Shown here piece after piece: positions 1 through 8,929 of a stretch of 58,917 nucleotides of DNA. Numbering within the stretch: the stretch's first letter is position 1; the number at the start of each line of letters is the position of its first letter. A program made the position numbers and the translations under genes. The notes beneath the pieces were generated by a model, which did not search any database, was not told the origin of the DNA, and was given only the letters and a program-made list of their open reading frames with translations. The DNA is taken from assembly GCA_020848745.1 (NCBI GenBank), contig JADLHM010000102.1:1-58917 (forward strand). Reading direction: 5' to 3'. Source of the DNA: Deltaproteobacteria bacterium. GTDB taxonomy: Bacteria > Desulfobacterota > Binatia > UTPRO1.

Positions 1-204
1 TCCGGAGGTGGTGATCCGGCGCCAAGACCACGGCGCCGGACGGAACTGGTTCTCGGGATCGGCGCGCTCCGCGTAACATTTGTCAGCGCGTTCCGTCAAT
101 CATTTTTTGGATCGGTAGTCCCCGGAGGGGGCCGCGGCCACCGCCCGCCGGTCCCGGGCGCGCCAGCACTGGCGAGACACGGGCACTCCGCGGCGGCGCC
201 GCCG
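1..204. other. Window-edge stretch with no assigned gene; one 9-bp hairpin
   Basis: I see no convincing gene here. A perfect inverted repeat lies at 15-23 and 32-40 (9-bp stem TCCGGCGCC, 8-nt loop). A T6 run at about 112-117 is too far away to make it a classical intrinsic terminator. A plus-strand frame open from base 2 ends with TAA at 74-76 and could be the last 24 codons of a gene cut by the window edge, but nothing in it is recognisable. Confidence 0.3.
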
Positions 205-342
205 CTACTCGGCGGTGCCGAAGAGCGTGTCGGGGATCGGCGTCAGGAAGGCGAAGTTGCCCGAGCGCATCGAGCGGTGGTGCTTGTCGTGCTGGACCGC
301 GAGTCGCCCGAAGGTGCGGAGCGGGAAGCGCTGGAAGTTCAT
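205..342 (-). pseudogene. 5'-truncated remnant of a fatty-acid hydroxylase (sterol desaturase superfamily) gene
   Basis: The minus strand encodes only 45 residues, starting MNFQRFPLRTFG and ending in TPIPDTLFGTAE before a TAG at 207-205. The middle reads VQHDKHHRSMRSGNFAFL. The HxxHH box, the following N-F, and the P-x-x-D-x-L-F-G-T ending are the typical C-terminal signature of di-iron fatty-acid hydroxylase/sterol desaturase family membrane enzymes, which normally exceed 200 residues. An in-frame TGA at 375-373 blocks extension, and the cupin gene ends at 405, so there is no room for the missing transmembrane and first histidine-box portions. I read it as a remnant left after deletion. The alternative, a genuine 45-residue peptide, is less likely. 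Assignment to the superfamily is from motif recognition only. Confidence 0.55.
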
Positions 343-404
343 GCCACCGGCTCCTCGAGACCGGCACCCGGCTCATCTCGCCCCGGTCCCCCCGGCGGCC
401 GGGG

Positions 405-845
405 TCACCGTCCGCCGCGCTCGCGGCGGCGCTGCTCCTCGGTCTCGTGCGGGCGGGTGTAGTCGTCCTCGAGCCGCCACGTCGTACCGATCTCCGGGGT
501 CGACGCCTCGATGACGTCGCAGTCGGTGATGCCGATGAGACGGTGCACCTGACCGAGGCCGCACGTATAGCCCATGCCGGGGGCGAGCTCCGTCTCGACG
601 AGCTCGCCGCTCGGGTCCTGCCAGACGACCTTGGCGCGACCGCGCAAGAGGAGCCAGCTTTCGCGCTTCCGATCGTGCAACTGGAGCGAGAGCCGCGCGC
701 CGGCGTCGATGTGCAGGAGCTTCCCGGCGTAAGGCAGGTCGTCGGGCGTCCAGTGCAGCTCGTAGCCCCACGGCTTCTCGACACGCCGCACGAAGGGCGC
801 GTTCGTGAAACCCGACGGATCGAAGCGCGGCGGGGCCTCGCTCAT
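405..845 (-). CDS. Cupin-domain protein, mannose-6-phosphate isomerase type II-like
   Basis: A 146-residue protein with a single beta-barrel cupin fold. The N-terminal VEKPWGYELHW segment resembles the start of the cupin domain of type II phosphomannose isomerase/mannose-1-phosphate guanylyltransferase. The first cupin motif reads LSLQLHDRKRESWLLLRG and the second contains GQVHRLIG followed by DVIEASTPE. The family usually binds a divalent metal through histidines and a glutamate in these motifs, but the full canonical set is not obvious here. No nucleotidyltransferase domain is attached, so it is probably a sugar-binding or isomerase-like stand-alone cupin. ATG at 845 follows a divergent gap of 93 bp to valS. 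The tail is rich in Glu and Arg. Specific substrate unknown. Confidence 0.75.
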   Translation of the reverse strand: MSEAPPRFDPSGFTNAPFVRRVEKPWGYELHWTPDDLPYAGKLLHIDAGARLSLQLHDRKRESWLLLRGRAKVVWQDPSGELVETELAPGMGYTCGLGQVHRLIGITDCDVIEASTPEIGTTWRLEDDYTRPHETEEQRRRERGGR

Positions 846-938
846 GGCGCGCCACTCTAACCGAACTCGCGCGGCGGCGCGCCCCCCGAATCGTGGCCCG
901 GGTCGCGATTTCCGGGGTCCTCTGCTATCTGCTGCCGA

Positions 939-3575
939 ATGTCCGCGTCGGTTCCGGTCATCGATCCCGAGCAGCTCCCCAAGCATTTCGAGGCGACGGA
1001 GGTGGAAACGCGGCTGCACGAGCGCTGGGACCGGCTCGGCGTCTACGCGCACGATCCGGCGCGACCCCGCGAGGAGACCTTCGTCGTCGACACCCCGCCG
1101 CCGACCGTCTCCGGCTCGCTGCACGTCGGGCACGTGTTCAGCTACACCCACACGGACGTCATCGCGCGCCACCAGCGGATGCGGGGACGGAACGTCTTCT
1201 ATCCCATGGGGTGGGACGACAACGGCCTCCCGACCGAGCGGCGCGTCCAGAACCACTTCCACGTGCGGTGCGATCCGCGCGCCGCGCACGTCCCGAACCT
1301 GCGTCTCGCGCCGGCGACCGCGGCCGAGCTGAAGCAGCCGCCGCGCCTCGTGTCGCGGCCGAACTTCATCGACCTCTGCCTCGAGCTGACGCGCCAGGAC
1401 GAGGAGGCCTTCAAGGCGCTCTGGCGGCGGATCGGGCTCTCGGTCGACTGGAGCCTCGAGTACTCGACGATCGACGCCCGGTGTCGCCATCTCGCGCAGC
1501 TGAGCTTCCGCGACCTCTTCGAGAAGGGGCACGTCTATAGCGTCGAGGCGCCGACGATGTGGGACGTCGACTTCCAGACCGCGGTCGCGCAGGCCGAGGT
1601 CGAGGATCGGCCGACGCGCGGCGCCTTCCACGACGTCGCGTTCGGGGTCGAGGGCGGCGGCGAGTTCACGATCGCGACCACGCGTCCGGAGCTCCTGCCG
1701 GCATGCGTCGCGGTGACCGCGCATCCGGGCGACGCGCGCTGGCGCCATCTCTTCGGCAAACGCGCCTTCACCCCGATCTTCCAGGTGCCGGTGCCGATCT
1801 TCCCGAGCGAGCTCGTGGATCCCGCAAAGGGCACGGGCATCCTCATGGTCTGCACCTTCGGCGACGCGACCGACGTCGTCTGGTGGCGTGAGCAGAGGCT
1901 GCCGCTCCGCCAGATCATCGGCCGCGACGGCCGCCTGGTCCCGGTGACCTTCGGCTCGGACGCCTTCCCGAGCCGTGACCCCGGCGCCGCCAACGCCCGC
2001 TACGCCGCGATCGCCCGCAAGGGCACGGGCGGCGCCCGCCAGGCGATCGTCGAGATGCTGCGCGACGCGACCAACGATGCCACGAACACCGGACGCCCCC
2101 CGCTGCGCGCCGAGCCGAAGCCGATCGAGCATTCCGTCAAGTTCTTCGAGAAGGGCGACCGGCCGCTCGAGTTCATCTCGACGCGCCAGTGGTTCGTGCG
2201 CCTGCTCGACAAGAAGGAGGATCTGCTCGCGATCGGCGACCGCATCCGCTGGCATCCCGACTTCATGCGGCTGCGCTACCGCAACTGGACCGAGAACCTG
2301 AACGTCGACTGGTGCGTGAGCCGCCAGCGCTACTTCGGCGTGCCGTTCCCCGTCTGGTACCCGCTCGATGCCGGCGGCCGGCCCGCGTACGACCGCCCGA
2401 TCGTGGCGCCCGCGGCGAGCCTGCCGGTCGATCCGACCGTCGACGTGGCGCCCGGCTACACGAGCGAGCAGCGCGACCAGCCCGGCGGCTTCACCGCCGA
2501 GGCCGACGTCTACGACACCTGGTTCACGAGCTCGCTCACGCCGCAGATCGGCTCCGGCTGGCTCCTCGACCCGGCCCGGCACGCGGCGCGCTTCCCCGCC
2601 GACATCCGTCCGCAGAGCCACGAGATCATCCGCACCTGGGCGTTCTACACGATCGCCAAGGCGATGCTGCACGAGGCGAGCGTGCCGTGGCACCACGTCG
2701 TGATCTCCGGCTGGATCCTCGACCCCGACCGCAAGAAGATGTCGAAGAGCAAGGGCAACGTCGTGACGCCCATGCACCTGCTCGACCAGTACACCGCCGA
2801 CGGCGTGCGCTACTGGGCCGCGAGCGCGCGGCTCGGCACCGACACGGCCTTCGACGAAAAGGTCCTGAAGATCGGGAAGCGCCTCGTCACCAAGCTCTAC
2901 AACGCCGGCAAGTTCGTCCTCGCGCAGTCGGGGCCACGGGCGCCGATCGACGTCGAGCTCGACCGCGCCTTCGTCGCGCGCCTGCGTGATCTCGTCGCGC
3001 GCGTCTCGGCCTCCTTCGATGCGTTCGACTACGCGCACGCGCTCCAGGACACCGAGTCGTTCTTCTGGCGCGATTTCACCGATACCTACCTCGAGCTCGT
3101 GAAGCACCGCGCCCGCGACGACGCGGGCGGCTCCGCCATCGCGGGGCTCCGCCTCGGGCTTGGCGTGCTCCTGCGGCTCTTCGCACCGGTCCTGCCATAC
3201 GTCACCGACGAGGTCTGGTCCTGGGTCTTCGCGGACGAGACCGGCCACCCGAGCATCCACCGCGCCCCGTGGCCGACGGTCGCCGAGCTCGACGCGATCG
3301 TGCCGCCCCGCGACGCGGGATGCTTCGACGTCGCGGTCGCCTGCCTCGCGGCGATCAACAAGTCGAAATCCGAGGCGGGGGTCTCGCCGGGGCGCGGCGT
3401 CGCGCGCGTGGACCTCGCGGCCCACCCCGACACGCTCGCCATGCTCGCGACGGTGCAGGACGACGTGCTGCGCTCGGCGCGGGTGGAGCGTCACGCGCTC
3501 GTGCCGAACGACACCCTCCCGACCGCCGCCTTCGAAGTCCGCGATCCCGAGTGGGCCGCCCCGGTGGAGGCGTGA
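939..3575 (+). CDS. valS: Valine--tRNA ligase, alternative (actinobacterial/rickettsial-like) form
   Basis: An 878-residue class I aminoacyl-tRNA synthetase that charges tRNA-Val in the cytoplasm. The Rossmann catalytic domain holds the HIGH-type motif as HVGH within PPTVSGSLHVGHVFSYTHTD (about residues 60-80), followed by PMGWDDNGLPTERRVQNHF, a signature of valyl enzymes. The inserted CP1 editing domain includes ATTRPELLPACVAVTAHP. The KMSKS loop is intact as KKMSKSKGN near residue 600. The C-terminal part is an anticodon-binding helical domain, and the long coiled-coil tail of E. coli-type ValS seems absent. That shorter build matches the alternative ValS form known from Actinobacteria and Rickettsiales. 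Its stop overlaps the nadC start (GTGA). Confidence 0.95.
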   Translation: MSASVPVIDPEQLPKHFEATEVETRLHERWDRLGVYAHDPARPREETFVVDTPPPTVSGSLHVGHVFSYTHTDVIARHQRMRGRNVFYPMGWDDNGLPTERRVQNHFHVRCDPRAAHVPNLRLAPATAAELKQPPRLVSRPNFIDLCLELTRQDEEAFKALWRRIGLSVDWSLEYSTIDARCRHLAQLSFRDLFEKGHVYSVEAPTMWDVDFQTAVAQAEVEDRPTRGAFHDVAFGVEGGGEFTIATTRPELLPACVAVTAHPGDARWRHLFGKRAFTPIFQVPVPIFPSELVDPAKGTGILMVCTFGDATDVVWWREQRLPLRQIIGRDGRLVPVTFGSDAFPSRDPGAANARYAAIARKGTGGARQAIVEMLRDATNDATNTGRPPLRAEPKPIEHSVKFFEKGDRPLEFISTRQWFVRLLDKKEDLLAIGDRIRWHPDFMRLRYRNWTENLNVDWCVSRQRYFGVPFPVWYPLDAGGRPAYDRPIVAPAASLPVDPTVDVAPGYTSEQRDQPGGFTAEADVYDTWFTSSLTPQIGSGWLLDPARHAARFPADIRPQSHEIIRTWAFYTIAKAMLHEASVPWHHVVISGWILDPDRKKMSKSKGNVVTPMHLLDQYTADGVRYWAASARLGTDTAFDEKVLKIGKRLVTKLYNAGKFVLAQSGPRAPIDVELDRAFVARLRDLVARVSASFDAFDYAHALQDTESFFWRDFTDTYLELVKHRARDDAGGSAIAGLRLGLGVLLRLFAPVLPYVTDEVWSWVFADETGHPSIHRAPWPTVAELDAIVPPRDAGCFDVAVACLAAINKSKSEAGVSPGRGVARVDLAAHPDTLAMLATVQDDVLRSARVERHALVPNDTLPTAAFEVRDPEWAAPVEA

Positions 3576-4456
3576 CGAGGGACCCCGAGATCGCCGCCCG
3601 CGTCGCGGCGCTCGCGCGCCATCCGTCGACGCACCGCCTCGTCGCGGCGGCGCTCGCGGAGGACATCGGCCGCGGCGACGTGACGACCGCGGCCGCGCTG
3701 CCGCCCGGGCTCCGCGCGACCGCCACCATCACGACCGAAGAGCCGTGCGTCGTGGCCGGACTCTTCCTGGCGCCGATCGCCTACGCGCGCGTCGATCCGA
3801 CGTTGCAGGTCGAGGTGCTGGTCGACGACGGCGCCGCCGCCGGCGACGTCGAGACGCCGGTCGTGCGCATCGCGGGCGCCGCGGCCGGCATCCTCGCCGG
3901 CGAGCGCGTAGTGCTGAACCTGCTGCAGCACCTCTCGGGCGTCGCATCGCTCACGCGGCGCTTCGTGGACGCGGTCCACGGGACGAACGCGGCGATCGTC
4001 GACACGCGCAAGACGCTCCCGGGCCTTCGCCTCCTCGAGAAGCACGCCGTCCACATGGGCGGCGGCGTGAACCATCGCTTCGGCCTCGACGACGGCCTCC
4101 TCATCAAGAACACGCACATCGCCCTCGGCGGCGGCACGGGCGCGGTCGTGGCGCGCGTGCGCGGGCGTGCGCCCGCCGCGCTGCGCGTCCAGGTCGAGTG
4201 CCGGAGCGCCCCCGAGCTCGACGCGGCCCTCGCTGCCGGCGCCGACTCGGTCCTTCTCGACAACCAGACGCCCGAGCAGGCGGCGCAACTCATCCGGCTC
4301 GTGAAGGGGCGCGTGCCCGTCGAGGTCTCGGGCGGCATCACGCTCGCGAACGTCGCCGCGTACGCCGCCGCCGGCGCCGACCGGATCTCGGTCGGCGCGC
4401 TCACCCACTCGGCGCCGGCCGTTCCCCTGCACCTGCGGATCACCGCGGCCGCCTGA
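3572..4456 (+). CDS. nadC: Nicotinate-nucleotide pyrophosphorylase (quinolinate phosphoribosyltransferase)
   Basis: A 294-residue enzyme of de novo NAD synthesis that converts quinolinate and PRPP to nicotinate mononucleotide with loss of CO2. Family motifs run in order: AEDIGRGDVTT near the N terminus, ERVVLNLLQHLSGVAS, DTRKTLPGLRLLEKHAV and GGGVNHRFGLDDGLLIKNTH (substrate and PRPP binding), VLLDNQTPEQ, VEVSGGI, and DRISVGALTHSAPA at the C-terminal end of the alpha/beta barrel. The GTG start at 3572 overlaps the valS stop as GTGA, which suggests translational coupling. Length is normal for the family. birA follows after 8 bp, giving a cofactor-themed run nadC-birA-coaX. Confidence 0.96.
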   Translation: MTRDPEIAARVAALARHPSTHRLVAAALAEDIGRGDVTTAAALPPGLRATATITTEEPCVVAGLFLAPIAYARVDPTLQVEVLVDDGAAAGDVETPVVRIAGAAAGILAGERVVLNLLQHLSGVASLTRRFVDAVHGTNAAIVDTRKTLPGLRLLEKHAVHMGGGVNHRFGLDDGLLIKNTHIALGGGTGAVVARVRGRAPAALRVQVECRSAPELDAALAAGADSVLLDNQTPEQAAQLIRLVKGRVPVEVSGGITLANVAAYAAAGADRISVGALTHSAPAVPLHLRITAAA

Positions 4457-4464
4457 TCCCCGCC

Positions 4465-5484
4465 ATGGACACGGCCGAGCGCATCCTTCACCTGTTGCGG
4501 CGCGCGCCGATGGTGTCGGGCGAGGCGCTCTCCGACACCCTCGGCATCTCGCGCGCCGCGGTCTGGAAGCACGTCGAGGCGCTGCGCGCGGCGGGGTACC
4601 GCATCGACTCGCGACGGGCGCGCGGCTACACGCTCACGGCCGCGCCGGATCGCCTGCTGCCCGCCGAGATCGAGCGGCACCTCGCCACCGAGCGCTTCGG
4701 CAGACGCCTCGAGTGCTTCGAGACCATCGATTCGACGAACCTGCGCGCGGCGGCGCTCGCGCGTGAGGACGCCCCCGAAGGAACGCTGGTGCTCGCCGAA
4801 CGTCAGACGGCCGGCCGCGGCCGCCTCGGCCGCGGCTGGGTCTCGCCGGCGCACGTGAACCTCTACGCGAGCTTCGTGTTGCGGCCGCGGCTCGCGCCCG
4901 CCGACGCCCCGCAACTGGCGCTCGCCGCGGCCGTCGCGGTCACGCGCGCGCTCCGCGCGTTGCCGGGCCTTGCGCCCGAGCGGGTCGCGATCAAGTGGCC
5001 GAACGACTGCCTCCTCGACGGCAAGAAGATCGCGGGCATCCTCACCGAGATGGACGCGGAGGTCGATCGCATCCGCAGCGTCGTCCTCGGCATCGGCGTC
5101 AACTTGAACGCCTCGGCGCGGGCGTTTCCCCCCGAGCTCCGCGGCACCGCGACGTCGGCGCTGCTCGCGACCGGCGTCCGCGTCGACCGTCCGCGGTTCG
5201 CCGCCGACCTGTGCGCGACGCTCGAGGCCGTCTACGATCGCGTCGTTGGCGAGGGCTTCGCCGCGCTCGCGCCGGAGTGGGAGTCGTACTCCTGCCTCAC
5301 CGGGCGCACGGTGACGGTCGCGTGCGCGGGCCGGCGCAGCACCGGCACGGTCCGCGGCATCGACGCCGGCGGCCGGCTCGTCCTCGACGGAGCCGAGGGG
5401 GAAGAGCGGGTCATGGCGGGCGACGTCTCGATCGTGGACGGGTATCGGATGGTCGCCCGAACCGGCAAGGAGGAGGGGAGATGA
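4465..5484 (+). CDS. birA: Bifunctional biotin--[acetyl-CoA-carboxylase] ligase / biotin operon repressor
   Basis: A 339-residue cytoplasmic protein that makes biotinyl-AMP and attaches biotin to carrier proteins such as AccB. Residues 1-65 form a winged helix-turn-helix ([20 protein letters not shown], then a [12 protein letters not shown] wing), so it probably also acts as a DNA-binding repressor. The catalytic domain follows with ETIDSTN, the biotin/AMP loop GRGRLGRGW, and [21 protein letters not shown]-terminal SH3-like domain ends the protein ([19 protein letters not shown]). ATG at 4465 gives the full HTH. The TGA overlaps the coaX start in ATGA form. No candidate biotin operator is obvious nearby. 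Confidence 0.95.
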   Translation: MDTAERILHLLRRAPMVSGEALSDTLGISRAAVWKHVEALRAAGYRIDSRRARGYTLTAAPDRLLPAEIERHLATERFGRRLECFETIDSTNLRAAALAREDAPEGTLVLAERQTAGRGRLGRGWVSPAHVNLYASFVLRPRLAPADAPQLALAAAVAVTRALRALPGLAPERVAIKWPNDCLLDGKKIAGILTEMDAEVDRIRSVVLGIGVNLNASARAFPPELRGTATSALLATGVRVDRPRFAADLCATLEAVYDRVVGEGFAALAPEWESYSCLTGRTVTVACAGRRSTGTVRGIDAGGRLVLDGAEGEERVMAGDVSIVDGYRMVARTGKEEGR

Positions 5485-6254
5485 GCGGCGTGCTGCTCGC
5501 GATCGACGTCGGCAACACCCACACCGTCGTCGGCGTCTACGAAGGCGACCGCCTCGTGCGGCATTGGCGGGTGCTGAGCGATCCCGGACGCACGTCCGAT
5601 GAGTACGGCGTGCTGCTGTGGAACCTCTACCGCGCCTCCGAGCTGCCCATCCCGAAGAAGAGCGCCATCATCGTCTGCTCGGTCGTGCCCCCGATGACCA
5701 CCGTCGTCGAGGACCTCTGCCGCGACTACTTCCACGCCGAGCCGCTGGTGGTGGGCCCGGGAGTCAAGACCGGCATGCCGATCCTCTACGACAACCCGAA
5801 GGAGGTCGGCGCCGACCGCATCGTCAACGCCGTCGCCGCCTTCGAGCGCTTTCGCAAGGGGTGCATCGTGGTCGACTTCGGCACCGCCACCACGTTCGAC
5901 TGCGTGTCGGCGAAAGGCGAGTACCTGGGCGGCGTCATCACGCCCGGCCTCGGCATCTCGCTCGACGCGCTCGTCACGCGCACGGCCAAGCTGCCGCGCG
6001 TCGAGCTGGTGCGGCCGCCGAAGGTCGTCGGCAAGAACACCGTCCACGCCATCCAGGCCGGCATCGTCTACGGCTACGTGTCGCTCGTGGACGGGCTCGT
6101 GGCGCGCATCCGCGACGAGATCGGCGCCGAGGCGCGCGTCATCGCCACCGGCGGCTTCGCCGCCATGCTCGCCCCCGAGTCGACGACCATCGAAGCCTTC
6201 GACGAGTTCTTGACCCTGGAAGGGCTCCGGCTCATTCATCGTCGTAACCAGTAG
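5481..6254 (+). CDS. coaX: Type III pantothenate kinase
   Basis: A 257-residue ASKHA-fold kinase that phosphorylates pantothenate, the first step of coenzyme A synthesis. It starts with the phosphate-1 motif [19 protein letters not shown]. It has the [13 protein letters not shown] region and [20 protein letters not shown], the phosphate-2 motif with the catalytic Asp, followed by [11 protein letters not shown]. The adenosine motif is near VIATGGFAA. Type III enzymes are not feedback-inhibited by CoA and need a monovalent cation (family knowledge). ATG at 5481 follows AGGAGGGGAG and overlaps the birA stop (ATGA). Confidence 0.96.
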   Translation: MSGVLLAIDVGNTHTVVGVYEGDRLVRHWRVLSDPGRTSDEYGVLLWNLYRASELPIPKKSAIIVCSVVPPMTTVVEDLCRDYFHAEPLVVGPGVKTGMPILYDNPKEVGADRIVNAVAAFERFRKGCIVVDFGTATTFDCVSAKGEYLGGVITPGLGISLDALVTRTAKLPRVELVRPPKVVGKNTVHAIQAGIVYGYVSLVDGLVARIRDEIGAEARVIATGGFAAMLAPESTTIEAFDEFLTLEGLRLIHRRNQ

Positions 6255-6281
6255 CACCGCCAACGCCGCACGGAGGATCGC

Positions 6282-8378
6282 ATGGCCGCCGAAGAGGTCG
6301 CACGGATCCGCAACATCGGCATCGTCGGGCAGGGCGGGGTCGGCAAGACCCTGCTCGCGGACGCGATGGTCTTGGCCGCCGGGGGCACGACCCGCCTCGG
6401 CCGTACCGACGACGGCACCTCGCTCTTCGACGTGGAGCCCGAGGAGGTCCGCCGCAAGACCTCGATCACGACCGGAATCCACCACGTCCCCTGGCGCAAG
6501 CACGAGATCACGATCGTCGACACGCCCGGCTACGCCGCGTTCCTCGCCGAGACGCGGGCGGCGCTCGCGGCGGTGACGGGCGCGGTGTTCGTGCTGTCCC
6601 CGCACGGCGAGGTGAAGGTCGAGCTCGAGCGCGTGTGGCGCTGGTGTCGCGAACTCGGCGTGCCCGGCCTCGGCTACATGAGCCGCCTCGACCGCGAGGA
6701 GACCGACCTCGCCGAGGCCCTCGCGCCGGTGGCGCGCGTGATCGACGCGAAGGTGGTGCCGATCGCCATCCCGATCGGCGCGACGACGAGCCTCGCGGGC
6801 TACGTGGATCTCGTCACCATGAAGGCCATGACGGCGCCGAGCGAGTTCGCCGCGCCGCAGGCCGGCGCCATCCCGGGCGACCTGCAGGCGGCGGCCGCCG
6901 AGCACCGCGACCGCCTCCTCGAAGCCGTCGCCGAGACCGACGATGCGCTGCTCGAGCACTATCTCGAGAGCGGCGAGCTCGGCGAAGAGGAGATCCGCCG
7001 CGGCCTCCGCCTCGGCGTCCTCGCCGGGACGCTCCTGCCGGTGCTGGTCGGCACGGCCGCCCACGGTATCGGCGTCCACGCCGTGCTCGATGCCGCCGTC
7101 GACCTGCTCGGGTCGCCCGCCGACCTGCCGCCGATCGAGACGATCGACGCCAAGACGGGACACCCGGCCGAGCGGGCGCCCGACCCGAGCGCGCCGTTCG
7201 CGGCCTTCGTCTTCAAGACCGTGAACGATCCCTTCGCCGGCAAGCTCTCCGTGTTCCGCGTCGTCTCCGGCCGCGCGACGAGCGACTCGACCGTCCTCAA
7301 CACCAGCCACGGCTCGAAGGAGCGCTTCGGTCAGCTCCTGTGCCTCGAGGGCAAGAAGCAGGCACCGATCCCGAGCGCCGTCGCGGGCGCCATCTGCGCC
7401 GTCGCCAAGCTGAAGGACACCGCGACCGGCGACACGCTCGCCGACGAAAAGGCGCCCGTGCTCCTGCCGAAGCTCCCGACCTTCGAGGCCGTCATGTCCT
7501 TCGCCGCCCAACCGAAGAGCAAAGCCGACGAGGAGAAGGCGACCCAGTCCCTCCACAAGATGATGGAGGAGGATCTGGCGCTCCACATCGAGCGCGACGC
7601 CGAGAGCCGGGAGATCATCGTCTCGGGCTCGGGGCAGCTCCACATCGAGGTCGTCGTCGAGCGCTTGAAGCGCAAGTACGGCGTCGAGGTCGAGCTGAAG
7701 GCGCCGAAGGTGCCCTACCGCGAGACCATCAAGGCGCGCGCCGAGGCGCAGGGCAAGCTCAAGAAGCAGTCGGGCGGCCGCGGCCAGTTCGCCGACACCT
7801 GGATCAAGATCGAGCCGCTGGCGCGCGGCGGCGGCTTCGAGTTCGTGGACGAGATCGTCGGCGGAGCGATCCCGCGACAGTACATCCCGGCGGTCGAGAA
7901 GGGCATCCGCGAAGCCATGCCGCGCGGCATCCTCACCGCCTCGCCGGTGGTCGACTTCCGGGTGACGCTCTTCGACGGCTCGTACCACGACGTCGACTCG
8001 TCGGAGATGGCATTCAAGATCGCGGCGTCGCTCGGCTTCAAGGACGCGCTCGCGAAGGCGCGCCCGGTGCTGCTCGAGCCGATCATGCTGCTCGAGGTGA
8101 CGGTGCCGGACGAATGCATGGGCGACGTCATCGGCGACTTGAACTCGCGGCGCGGGCGGGTCCTCGGGGTCGATCCGAAGCCGCCGCACCAGGTGATCCG
8201 GGCCGAGGTGCCCATGGCCGAGGTGCTGAAGTACGCCCCCGACCTGCGCTCGATGACGAGCGGCCGCGGCGACTTCCACATGGGCTTCGCGCACTACGAG
8301 GAGGTGCCGCCGCATCTCTCCGAGAAGGTCATCAAAGAGGTGCGCGAGCAGCGCGGCGTGGCGCACGCGAGCGAGTAG
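6282..8378 (+). CDS. Elongation factor G-like translational GTPase (second EF-G)
   Basis: A 698-residue protein with full EF-G architecture: GTP-binding domain, beta-barrel domain II and domains III-V. The P-loop is GQGGVGKT instead of the canonical AHIDAGKT. The switch II Walker B is DTPGY, lacking the usual His after Gly. The NKxD base-specificity motif is replaced by SRLD (in YMSRLDREETD). Domain IV contains GGRGQFADTWIKIEPL and the C terminus carries the EF-G_C fold (VPDECMGDVIGDLNSRRGRV). These departures match the EF-G-like paralogue family (EF-G-2 of Thermus type) rather than the housekeeping FusA. Its cellular role is not settled. The gene starts at ATG 6282 after GGAGG, and a conserved small gene follows 9 bp downstream. 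Confidence 0.88.
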   Translation: MAAEEVARIRNIGIVGQGGVGKTLLADAMVLAAGGTTRLGRTDDGTSLFDVEPEEVRRKTSITTGIHHVPWRKHEITIVDTPGYAAFLAETRAALAAVTGAVFVLSPHGEVKVELERVWRWCRELGVPGLGYMSRLDREETDLAEALAPVARVIDAKVVPIAIPIGATTSLAGYVDLVTMKAMTAPSEFAAPQAGAIPGDLQAAAAEHRDRLLEAVAETDDALLEHYLESGELGEEEIRRGLRLGVLAGTLLPVLVGTAAHGIGVHAVLDAAVDLLGSPADLPPIETIDAKTGHPAERAPDPSAPFAAFVFKTVNDPFAGKLSVFRVVSGRATSDSTVLNTSHGSKERFGQLLCLEGKKQAPIPSAVAGAICAVAKLKDTATGDTLADEKAPVLLPKLPTFEAVMSFAAQPKSKADEEKATQSLHKMMEEDLALHIERDAESREIIVSGSGQLHIEVVVERLKRKYGVEVELKAPKVPYRETIKARAEAQGKLKKQSGGRGQFADTWIKIEPLARGGGFEFVDEIVGGAIPRQYIPAVEKGIREAMPRGILTASPVVDFRVTLFDGSYHDVDSSEMAFKIAASLGFKDALAKARPVLLEPIMLLEVTVPDECMGDVIGDLNSRRGRVLGVDPKPPHQVIRAEVPMAEVLKYAPDLRSMTSGRGDFHMGFAHYEEVPPHLSEKVIKEVREQRGVAHASE

Positions 8379-8387
8379 GCGACCCGC

Positions 8388-8909
8388 ATGCAGGACGAAG
8401 CCGGCATCGCGGCCGCCGTCGCGGCGGGAACCGACGGGATCGTGGTCCCGGAAGCGCTGGTGGAGGACCCGGCGCCCGGGAAGGCGGTCGAGTCGAGCCT
8501 CCTCCTGCAGCTCCAGACCATGACGGTCTCCGAGAAGATCAAGCTCGCGCTGCGCGGCAACCGCGACGCGCGCATGCTCCTGATCCGCGACGCCAACAAG
8601 ATGATCCGCCGCTTCGTGCTGCAGAACCCCCGCATCGGCGACGAGGAGATCATCGCGATCGCCAAGAACCGGAGCGCGGACGACGAGCTCCTGCGCACGA
8701 TCGGCGAGAGCCGGGAATGGACCAAGAACTACCAGGTCCGGGTCGGCCTCGTGACCAATCCCAAGACGCCCCTCGTCCTGTCCCTGCGGTTCCTGAGCGG
8801 ATTGAACGAGCGCGACGTGCGCATGCTCGCCAAGAGCAAGAACGTCTCCGCCACGGTCTCGACCGCCGCCAAGCGCATCGTCAACCAGAAGACGGGCGGG
8901 CAGGGCTGA
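8388..8909 (+). CDS. Conserved hypothetical protein linked to EF-G-like gene
   Basis: A 173-residue soluble protein with no signal peptide or membrane segment. An N-terminal low-complexity stretch of about 40 residues precedes a helical region: MTVSEKIKLALRGNRDARML, then LIRDANKMIRRFVLQNPRI, IIAIAKNRSADDELLRTIG, and VGLVTNPKTPLVLSLRFL. The repeated L-x-x-N-P pattern (QNPRI, TNPKT), spaced about 35-40 residues apart, suggests a short stack of HEAT/LRV-like helical repeats. I recall similar proteins in deltaproteobacterial genomes but know no function. The 9-bp gap from the EF-G-like gene suggests co-transcription and possibly a joint role. Confidence 0.75.
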   Translation: MQDEAGIAAAVAAGTDGIVVPEALVEDPAPGKAVESSLLLQLQTMTVSEKIKLALRGNRDARMLLIRDANKMIRRFVLQNPRIGDEEIIAIAKNRSADDELLRTIGESREWTKNYQVRVGLVTNPKTPLVLSLRFLSGLNERDVRMLAKSKNVSATVSTAAKRIVNQKTGGQG

Positions 8910-8929
8910 TCGGCGCCGGAGGGACATCC

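Noticed and set aside
2-76. Possible 3' end of a plus-strand gene cut by the window edge
   Set aside because: Only 24 codons are visible, no motif is recognisable, and a chance open frame of this length is common at this GC content.
405-3494. Very long minus-strand open frame opposite valS
   Set aside because: It is an antisense shadow created by codon bias; only the 405-845 part looks like a protein (cupin), and the sense valS is certain.
5232-8927. 1231-codon minus-strand open frame
   Set aside because: Composition is Arg/Ala/Asp/His-rich with no domain, and it mirrors coaX and the EF-G-like gene, which are clear.
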